Shown here: positions 55,480 to 64,000 of the stretch, one piece after another
Layout of the letters: each line of letters opens with the position of its first letter
Position numbering within the stretch: the stretch's first letter is position 1
NCBI GenBank assembly: GCA_051530055.1
Contig: CM121341.1
Span: 6,820,001 to 6,884,000 of the forward strand
Direction: 5' to 3'
From: Neoechinorhynchus agilis
Lineage: Eukaryota > Acanthocephala
DNA: 64,000 bases
Program-made: the position numbers and the translations under genes
Notes under the pieces: generated by a model
Database searches by the model: none
Seen by the model: only the letters and a program-made list of their open reading frames with translations
What the model was told of the DNA's origin: nothing

Positions 55480-57670
55480 CTCCATTTTGTTCCACTATTC
55501 CAAATATGGATTCTCACGAAAATTCTTTCAATATTTACTGACAGTTCGTCCGCCTAGAAAAAAACTAAATTGATTTAGCTCGCTTTAGAATTCGTTTTGT
55601 ATTAGCGGGAAGCAAATATCTTATTGTCAATGAATTTCTTCGTGTTGTGAGCTACTTTTACGTTCGCGAATTTTACATTCCCAAGAAAAAAGTTTGTTGA
55701 GTGTCTCAGCTTTCACTTTCTTCAACCAGGAGACAAAGAGTCGGCTACTTCAGATTCAATTACTCTGAGCATCCCAAGCCGATTCTACTCTTCGCCACAG
55801 TTTTTTGTAAAGTAATAAATTCAGGATAATTCCTGAGCTGGAAATGCGAGAACAATCGATTTCCTTTTTTTAAAAATATTGATACTCGTGAAAATGCCTT
55901 CAATATTTACAAACAGTTCGTCCGCCAAGAAAAAAACTAAATTGATTTTCCTCGCTTTAGAATTCGTTTTGTATTAGCGGGAAGCAAATATCTTATTGTG
56001 AACGAATTTCTTCGTGTTGTGAGCTACTTTTACGTTCACGAATTGAACACTCCCAAGCAAAATGTTTGTTGAATATCTCAGCTTTCACTTTCTTCAACGT
56101 GGCGACAAAGAGTCGGCTACTTCAGATTCAGTTACCTTGAGCCTCGCAAGCCGATTCTACTCTTCGCCACAGTTTTTTTGTAAAGTAATAAATTCAGGAT
56201 AATTCTAGTGCTGGAAATGCGAGAATTATCGATTTCATTTTTTAAAAATATTGATACTCGTGAAAATGCTTTCAATATTTACTGACAGTTCGTCTTTTTC
56301 GCCCAAACAAAAACTAAATTTATTTTCCTCGCTTTAGAATTCGTTTTGTATTATCGGGAAGCAAATATCTTATTGTCAATGAATTTCTTCGTGTTGTGAG
56401 CTACTTTTACGTTCGCGAATTTTACACTCCCTAGCAAAAAGTTTGTTGAGTATCTCAGCTTTAACTTTCTTCAACGCGACAAAGAGTCGGCTACTTGTGA
56501 TTCAATTACTTTGAGCATCCTAAGCCGATTCTACTCTTCTTTCGCCACAGTTTTTTTTTGTAAAGTAATAAATTCAGAGTAATTCCAGTGCTGGAAATGC
56601 GACAATAATCGATTTAATTTTTAAAAATATTGATACTCGTGAAAATGCTTTCAATATTTACTGACAGTTCGTCCGCCCAGAAAACTAAATTGATTTTCCT
56701 CGCTTTAGAATTCGTTTTGTATTATCGGGAAGCAAATATCTTATTGTAAACGAATTTCTTCGTGTTGTGAGCTACTTTTACGTTCGCGAATTTTACATTC
56801 CCAAGCAAAAAGTTTGTTCAATATCTCAGCTTTAACTTTCAACGTGGCGACAAAGAGTCGGCTACTTCAGATTCAATTACTTTGAGCATCCCAAGCCGAT
56901 TCTACTTTTCCCCACAGTTTTTTGTAAAGTAATAAATTCAGGATACCTCCTGAGCTGGAAATGCGAGAACAATCGATTTCCTTTTTTTAAAAATATTGAT
57001 ACTCGTGAAAACGCCTTCAATATTTACAAACAGTTCGTCCGCCCAGAAAAAAACTAAATTGATTTTCCTCGCTTTAGAATTCGTTTTGTATTGTCAGGAA
57101 GCAAATATCTTATTGTCAACGAATTTCTTCGTGTTGTGAGCTACTTTTACGTTCGCGAATTTTACATTCCCAAGAAAAAAGTTTGTTGAATATCTCAGCA
57201 TTAACTTTCTTCAACGTGGCGACAAAGAGTCGGCTACTTCAGATTCAGTTACCTTGAGCCTCGCAAGCCGATTCTACTCTTCGCCACACTTTTTTTGTAA
57301 AGTAATAAATGCAGGGTTATTCCAGTGTTGAAAATACGAGAATTATCGATTTAATTTTTTAAAATATTGATACTCGTGAAAATGCTTTCAATATTCACTG
57401 ACAGTTCGTCTTTTTCGCCCAAACAAAACTAAATTGATTTAGCTCGCTTTAGAATTCGTTTTGTATTAGCGGGAAGCAAATATCTTATTGTCAACGAATT
57501 TCTTCGTGTTGTGAGCTACTTTTACGTTCGCGAATTTTACATCCCCAAGCAAAAAGTTTGTTGAGTATCTCAGCTTTCACTTTCTTCAACGTGGCGACCA
57601 AGAATGGGTTGCATCAAATTGGGTACGATTCACGCAATCAGCCGGTTCTATACTTCGCCACACTTCTTTG
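55480..57670. repeat. ~370-bp satellite, right array of about six units, inverted
   Basis: Same unit as 51390-52560 in reverse orientation; CGCCACAGTTTTTTG-type heads near 55793, 56166, 56545, 56912, 57285 and 57655. The array is about twice as long as the left one, so copy number has drifted. Confidence 0.92.
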
Positions 57671-57919
57671 TTTAGCTAAATCTTCTTAACTATTATTTGG
57701 TTTTTTTTAATGATAAAAGATTCTTAATTTAAAATGTGCCACGAATTTGCTCTTATTTGCAATATTTTTATTAACTGTATTTCAAAATTCGAAAGGTAAC
57801 GCGAAAAATTGCATTCATCTTCAATTTCCGTCGACACTGTCAGTTCCAGTTCTTCAGTAAAATTAATGATTAATTCCTGATCGTTCGGATAAAAATGCTG
57901 AAAAAATGGAAAATTCAAA

Positions 57920-58300
57920 CGGCTTATTCGGGACACAGATGAATCAAATTCAGTGACGGCGGGTCGGAAACATCAACATCTAAGATTCCAGTCATTATGG
58001 GACGGATTTCATCGTCGAAACGGCTAAGGTTTCGATACGTCCTTCCGAACATTCTCCTTGGAAACCAATGAACCCAGGAGACTGAAGTCGCAGATATTGA
58101 TTCATTTGATGCCCGGAGCGACATTTTTGAATTGTTTGTGTATCTGCGAGTTTTCTGTTTCGTCCATGTTCAGGAGTAGCAATTCACACTTTGAGCTGTT
58201 AAACTCGAGGCCCATTTTGGAGATCATCTCGATGATGCGGTTAAGATCACCCAGAACAGGGAGAAGGTCGCCTCCAAGGGTGCGGCTTTTTTTAATGAAA
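57920..58300 (-). mobile_element. Retroelement reverse-transcriptase scrap, right arm
   Basis: Mirror copy of 50975-51335 with the same GLEFNSSKCELLLLN-type segment on the minus strand. About 60 bp of extra unique sequence (58285-58360) separates it from the P0 3' flank here. Confidence 0.55.
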
Positions 58301-58867
58301 AATGATTCTTGATTTTCAATGTCATTTTACTCTCAATTCGATTTACTAGGGAATCAACTCGATTTTTAAATGTTACATTTTTTAGCCTTTATAAATGAAG
58401 TCCACTTCAATTTTATGCGATTAAAACATTTCAGTCGACATCAGCGGCTAAATTTAGTTTTTGCTTTGAAAGTTTAGAGTTTGCGCAATGCAAATCTCCT
58501 AGATTTTCGCGTGACCGTCAAAAGTTCAGTTTAAAAGAATTGAACTCTTTTGGGTGCCTTAAGAATAATTCGCTTTAGCTAATCGGCATAATTTAATCAT
58601 TTTCAAATATTGGCTCTTTTGCCGATCTGCGAAGAAACGAAACAGTTTTGCATGTTCGAATGGAAATGAATGCTCTTGAGTTTGCATTGGTCACAAAATG
58701 GCCAAGAAAAGTCTCGATTTATCGATTGCTTCATCGGCATAAATGAAAACAGAAAAATCCGCTTATTTTTGAACGAAAAAAAATCGATCACATTAACGGA
58801 ATATTTGGTAGCATATTTAAATGAATTAATTATTAAAGGCGTTGGATTTCACTTGTTTATTTGAAGT

Positions 58868-60009
58868 TTAACCGAACAAATCGAACATGCCTTCTTCATC
58901 GTCGGAGTCATTGGATTCTTCAGCTGAAGCTTCGTGTTTTCCACCGGCTATTCCGGCAGTTTCGGTCGACTGAGCCGATGGGACATTGGTAGCCGCAGCC
59001 GCTGCCGCTGCAGCAGCCGCCATCTTTTCTGGATCAGAAAGGATTTCCTTGTACTGGAGAATTACGTGCGAAAAAAGGAGTAAAAAGGAGCACATTTCAT
59101 ACCGATTTGGCTTGTTCGAGCCAGCAACTATCCGCATCTTCACAAGCTGCTAAGGTAATTGCAAGCAAAGGAGTGAATGCCACTTTGGCAAATAAAGGAG
59201 CTGAAAACTCATTGGGTACTCCGATGGCAAGACTCGCGGTTGTCAGATTCGAAACGTGCTTTTTGAACTTTTCCATTATATCTTCGTCGGTGATTTCGAG
59301 AACAAATGGATCGAAACAAGATCCCTTGTCGTAGACTGCAAACCAAACGTTCTTATAGTTCAAAACCTTTTTTTAGTACCTTGTTTAAGTTGAAGAGTGT
59401 AATGGAAAGGAGTGATATCGAGAGTTTGAAGGAGAGTTGCCTCGCTCGCATTCACTTTGTTTCCTTTCTTAATCAGATGAACATTGTTCTTCACAAATAA
59501 AAATAAATAAAAAAGTTTAGTTTCCAAAACACTTACCAAAATTTCTACTTTTCCTTTAGTGATTTTGGTGCTGATTTGTAGCGCTTGGAAGAAACTCGTT
59601 TTGTCTGGACCGAGCGTTGTTTGTTGTGCCGGAATGTGGACATCGTCCGGAGCAATCGCACCAACTTTTGCCGGAGCTTTAAACTTGTAATCTTCGACGA
59701 TTTTCTTTATTTCGTTAATGTCGTCATTTGTAAAAATGAAACCGACGTTATCCTTTATGTGCGGAAGGAGCTTCTCAACGAGTGGATCGCGACTTGCATG
59801 AGCCTGGATGCCTTTCCGGATCCGGGTATTTTTTCCCATGAACACTATGGCTTTTCCCCTTAACGCAATTCGAATCAATTGCATTTGATGAGAACTGATA
59901 TTGTCCACACCAACGACAAAACATGATTTGAACTCCGTCAAATAATCAATCAATCGACTGGACAACGAGTTTTTCCATGCTTTCCGGTTCTCGCGAATTA
60001 ACTTCCCCA
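58868..60009 (-). CDS. RPLP0: Ribosomal protein P0 (uL10), right-arm intact copy
   Basis: Exons 60009-59537, 59488-59380, 59335-59103, 59053-58868, with the same intron positions as the left copy and no interruption: ...PHIKDNVGFIFTNDDINEIK continues in frame. The product is about 332 residues, near the usual 315-320 with a slightly longer Ala/Ser-acidic tail. Protein differences from the left copy are few (for example HASRDP against HASHDP, TTLG against TSLG). This is the best candidate for the functional P0 gene, if both arms are real. Parts of it reappear at 63538-64000. Confidence 0.95.
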
Positions 60010-61549
60010 TCTCACAGACGACAAATGGAGCGCGAAGGAGCGACGTTCTTTTCATCGAGTGCGCACGGAAGAATCAGAAAAATTCAATGGGTTTTTAACA
60101 TTTGAACCTACGCATGTTTATGTTGTTTTGTTGTTCTCGTTGTTGTCGCTGTAAAATGTTCAGTGGTGTTGTTTGCTATGTTTTCTTTGCGTGCAGTTGT
60201 TTGTCGGACTTGTTCATGTTTATTACTTTGTTTATTGATCGCTGGAAATTCTATAGCTTATCGGAATCGATGAACAACAATGCACTAAGCATCACTTAAT
60301 CTGCAAATTGTTTCTTTTTTCTCCTTGTTTGTACCTGTAAATTTTTGTTTGTTCCAATTGTTTTTTTCGTCATTTGCGTCTTCCTTTGCGTTGTGACGCT
60401 CATAATTTGTAATTGTTTTTTAATTTTTCCAAAAATGAGCTTTTGCCTGTATCGATGTTCTTCGTGTAAGACGCCCTACGTTCAGTCCGTTCCTGAGATC
60501 AAAAACGAAGATTCATTTTGACGTTTCTAGAAAAAATCGAATAGAAATCAGGAAACCAATTTTGATGTCGAACAAAAAGTAACACGAAAAACCGCGATCT
60601 TAAGCAATGATTGTACTTGTATGTCGTCGAGTTGCTATGTTTGGAACTTCCTATTTTTTTTGCTGTTTTATCATTTCTCGCAATTGGCTTGTCGGTCGAT
60701 CCATCGGAAGCATTTTTATCAGCAAAGAAATTTTTGTTGAGCTGCTTAACAAGAACAGTAAACATTTTCCTGTATAAATTTTTATAGAGCTTGGAATTAA
60801 GAACACGTTCACACAGTAGGTTACAATCAAATGTTTAGAATTCTGCCGCTAACAAAAGTTCTCAACTTTTACATTTTGCTCTATTAAATTTTAAAATGCG
60901 CCAAAATAAGTTCAGATTTCACAATTCCGCCTAATGGTCATAAATGTATTCTAGATCCGGTTATTTTTAGGTTATAAGCGTTGATTTAATTTATAAACGA
61001 CTGCATCTATTTTCGCAATCAATTAATATAGATGAAAAACAATGGCATTGTCTTTATTATTAATTATTCCTATTTCAAGTCGGTCTCAATTCAAAACCGA
61101 TTTACTCACAGTTTTCGCTTTTACCGGTGAGAATCCTTTATTAGTGATTACCTCAATTTGAGGAGCGTTTTCCATTTTTGTGATTGCAACTGCTTAATAG
61201 TATTCCCAAATATTGCGAAATCGTTACAAACAAGATAATATTCTCTACGTCCTGGACGAACGCTCTGCAATTTCCGTAAAGAAATTTAGTGAATCGTTTA
61301 TCGAGTATATGCGAAACGTTCTATATTTTTGGTTGTGCGGGGAAGTGAAATGCAGGAATGTTATACAAGCGAAAGTTGTGGGAAAAATTTCACTTCTCTT
61401 GGAACAAGTTTGAGGGAATTATACACGAATGTTTTTTTGCATAAACGCCCATAGAACGTATCTGTAGAATTGTAAAATCAAAACTTACTGTTACGGGATT
61501 TTTTAAGTTTTATGAACAAATTTTCAATCTGGCGCTGCTTTTAATTCAT
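60010..61549. other. Right-arm region upstream of P0
   Basis: Mirror of 47801-49268, including the unrecognised frame at 61213-61413 (plus). P0 promoter expected just above 60009. No gene recognised. Confidence 0.3.
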
Positions 61550-62097
61550 GTGATAAAATGTCATATTTCAGAAAACTATCAGTTTAAAGTCGAACGTCTC
61601 ATTCTAAATGCTGCGGGAGTAGGCCCAACATCCGATAACCGAGCAATCTTTGCCGACTCGATGGCCGTGGACCGGACGGTTTCACAGCATTCCTGTGGCG
61701 AGAGAAGTCATATACCTTCTATGGGACGCCACACTCGCAGCCATAAACATAAAATTCGCCACTATTAAACCAGAGGGGAAGCAGCACCGCCGCTGAGGAA
61801 CGCAAAAAGATTAAATACAGGGCCCTGAGTCGAAATTCTTATTTCGTTCCCTTTGGCGCCGAGACACTCGGGTTGTTTGGTACCACTTCGCAGGACCGAT
61901 CCGACGGCACGAGCATTCCTCCTACAAACATAAGCCTGTCCTGCAACCGGCGAAGGAACACTGCATCCGTACGACGGCAGCTGGGTGATCCAGAGCGGTT
62001 GCGTATATTTTTCAAACTCTCTTTGTTGGAAGAAAAGAAACTTCATTGTGTGAACATGTTCTTATTTCGCAGCTCTAAAAACACAGTTGCAGAATAG
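61550..62097 (+). mobile_element. LINE-like retroelement fragment, right arm
   Basis: Mirror copy of 47284-47800, with the same landmarks in the opposite orientation. Broken. Confidence 0.45.
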
Positions 62098-62139
62098 TGT
62101 TGGAATTAAATACTTTACAAGATTATATATGATTCCATT

Positions 62140-63128
62140 TTAGGCCCTATCGTCATTGTACGTACTACCATCCTCGCTGAGGACTTCTGTCACATCGTCC
62201 AGAATATTTTCCGATGTGGTCGTACTGCCCCTCGATAAGCACTCAATTTTGTTTTCCTTTTTTGTGACAAGAATATTGAACTGTTGTGCACTTTTTATGC
62301 CGTTTACGTATTGCTGATAGGCTTCCCCGAAAATGGGAATAAGCATACTAAACAGCACTCGAGATGCCAGAATGCATGCCCAAGCAACCAATCGTCCTAA
62401 AGATGTCTTTGGAACCACGTTCCATAGCCAACAGTGGTCATAGTTACCAATGCCCACATGACTGCGGTTAGCAATGAACCATCTTCTTCTCGACTCTCAT
62501 ATTCTACGACGTAGAATGCATAGCCGAAGACACCTGCAGCCAGGATTATAATAATGAATACTGAGAGAATTTCGCCTGATTTCGAGACAACGGTCGAGTG
62601 ACCGCTCGAAGGAGAGAGTTATGTTTGTACACTTTGTAGAGTTGGAGTATCTCACAAAGGAGGAAGATGTTGACGATGTGTTTGTCGATACTTTCAGTGT
62701 GTCCACCGGATGATACTGTGAGTATGAGAGTGAGACAGAATACTGTTAGAAAGAATGAGTTGGCAGCATCGATAAGATTGAATGGCGATTTGAAGAATCG
62801 TTTCCAATGTGGGCAGAAGACGAGACGAAGAAGGAAGTCGATTGTAATTAAGAACAAAAGACCGGCTTGGACGATGAATAAAGGAGATGCCGGAGTCATT
62901 CGTCGTATCCGCTTATTCCTGACTAGCATTGTACTTGCTGCTGGATATGGTCGCGAGTAGGGCTATTGTGACCATGAGAATTATTCGTACAATTGCGTAT
63001 GATTTAGCCACCTTTCCTGAAGACGGGTGCTCCAGTAGGTCCCAGAAGTAACTTTTGAACATAAATTCAGATACAGGTTGAACGGAAGCAAGAAGTCGGA
63101 ATGATTTGTGCTGAGTGAGCACTTGATC
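62140..63128 (-). pseudogene. 5'-truncated Kv channel copy (exon 3 only)
   Basis: Corresponds to Kv exon 3 (46210-47198). It lacks exons 1 and 2: homology stops three bases upstream of the exon's acceptor, where the P0 flank is joined. Against the left copy it has several small indels, near 62935 and 62894 (after SSKYNAS and before SPLFIVQ), near 62600 (start of the VVSKS region) and near 62430 (just before the VVPKT motif, in the filter), so the reading frame is broken. It would not make a channel. Whether all indels are real or partly unpolished sequence cannot be told here. Confidence 0.85.
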
Positions 63129-63129
63129 T

Positions 63130-64000
63130 AGCTTTGAAAGTTTAGAGTTTGCGCAATGCAAATCTCCTAGATTTTCGCGTGACCGTCAAAAGTTCAGTTT
63201 AAAAGAATTGAACTCTTTTTGGGTGCCTTAAGAATAATTCGCTTTAGCTAATCGGCATAATTTAATCATTTTCAAATATTGGCTCTTTTGCCGATCTGCG
63301 AAGAAACGAAACAGTTTTGCATGTTCGAATGGAAATGAATGCTCTTGAGTTTGCATTGGTCACAAAATGGCCAAGAAAAGTCTCGATTTATCGATTGCTT
63401 CATCGGCATAAATGAAAACAGAAAAATCCGCTTATTTTTTGAACGAAAAAAAATCGATCACATTAACGGAATATTTGGTAGCATATTTAAATGAATTAAT
63501 TATTAAAGGCGTTGGATTTCACTTGTTTATTTGAAGTTTAACCGAACAAATCGAACATGCCTTCTTCATCGTCGGAGTCATTGGATTCTTCAGCTGAAGC
63601 TTCGTGTTTTCCACCGGCTATTCCGGCAGTTTCGGTCGACTGAGCCGATGGGACATTGGTAGCCGCAGCCGCTGCCGCTGCAGCAGCCGCCATCTTTTCT
63701 GGATCAGAAAGGATTTCCTTGTACTGGAGAATTACGTGCGAAAAAAGGAGTAAAAAGGAGCACATTTCATACCGATTTGGCTTGTTCGAGCCAGCAACTA
63801 TCCGCATCTTCACAAGCTGCTAAGGTAATTGCAAGCAAAGGAGTGAATGCCACTTTGGCAAATAAAGGAGCTGAAAACTCATTGGGTACTCCGATGGCAA
63901 GACTCGCGGTTGTCAGATTCGAAACGTGCTTTTTGAACTTTTCCATTATATCTTCGTCGGTGATTTCGAGAACAAATGGATCGAAACAAGATCCCTTGTC
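63130..64000 (-). repeat. Third copy of the P0 3' part, start of a tandem duplicate
   Basis: From GCTTTGAAAGTTTAGAGTTT the sequence repeats 58466 onward: P0 3' flank, P0 exon 4 at 63723-63538 and part of exon 3 (64000-63773), running off the edge. The offset to the previous copy is about 4.66 kb. Differences seen by eye are mainly in homopolymers. Confidence 0.92.
63538..64000 (-). CDS. RPLP0: Ribosomal protein P0, third copy, partial at right edge
   Basis: Exon 4 (63723-63538) encodes the same Ala-rich hinge and EEGMFDLFG end as the other copies, and exon 3 (from 63773) runs out of the window. No disabling change in the visible part. Confidence 0.85.

Larger units (their letters stand above)
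55480..63128. repeat. Right arm of the large inverted duplication
   Basis: Mirror of 46207-52560: satellite, retroelement scrap, P0 (minus), LINE-like fragment, Kv exon 3 (minus). Arms differ by scattered substitutions and single-base indels and by satellite copy number. The outer edge is the GAGCACTTGATCTA / GCTTTGAAAG junction at 63128-63131. Confidence 0.9.

Noticed and set aside
1-64000. Complete retrovirus, LTR element or Polinton
   Set aside because: No paired long terminal repeats, integrase, capsid, envelope or protein-primed polymerase motifs were seen.

Overview
This is nuclear DNA of an animal. The genes are metazoan: two lysyl hydroxylases, tweety, ADCK1, METTL14, NFX1, profilin, a Rab escort protein, ITPA, a Kv channel, ribosomal P0 and a BTB-kelch protein. 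Most are split by very short introns (about 40-60 nt), mostly GT-AG. The DNA is AT-rich and full of short foldback (MITE-like) elements, tRNA-related SINEs, minisatellites and fragments of one LINE-like retroelement. I cannot fix the phylum. Several start codons sit directly behind a splice-acceptor-like AG, and two PLOD genes lie 69 bp apart on one strand, which would fit spliced-leader trans-splicing and operons.

Layout. 1-655: 3' end of an unknown gene. 656-3107: retroelement fragments and repeats. 3108-5696 (-): tweety homologue. 6503-7365: eight-copy minisatellite. 7828-11515 (-): ADCK1. 12116-13502 (-): METTL14. 15231-19802 (+): NFX1. 20811-21228 (-): profilin. 22030-23450: repeat cluster. 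23848-27966 and 28036-32014 (-): tandem PLOD pair. 32390-33200: tandem repeat. 34040-34560 and 37919-38480 (-): two unrecognised genes. 39745-41739 (-): Rab escort protein. 43063-43693 (+): ITPA. 44965-47198 (+): Kv channel. From 46207 to the right edge there is a large inverted duplication. It carries P0, the 3' part of the Kv gene and a satellite of about 370 bp, mirrored around a central BTB-kelch gene (53142-55389). A further tandem copy begins at 63130.

Most striking signal. Three well-conserved host genes have interruptions that conservation says must be removed but that offer no usable GT-AG pair: ITPA (46 nt), METTL14 (58 nt) and ADCK1 (48 nt). The ITPA and METTL14 inserts fold into clear hairpins; the ADCK1 insert is flanked by a CATA repeat and has a shorter stem. 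A 369-bp hAT-like MITE sits inside an NFX1 coding exon whose reading frame resumes correctly just past the target-site duplication. Together these suggest hairpin-type nonconventional introns arising from foldback transposons, a phenomenon known from euglenids and the appendicularian Fritillaria. The Rab escort gene also uses a GC-AG intron.

The genes do not form one pathway. The PLOD pair would act together in the ER on collagen; the others are housekeeping or signalling genes. Exon limits come from conservation and splice motifs read by eye, not from transcripts.
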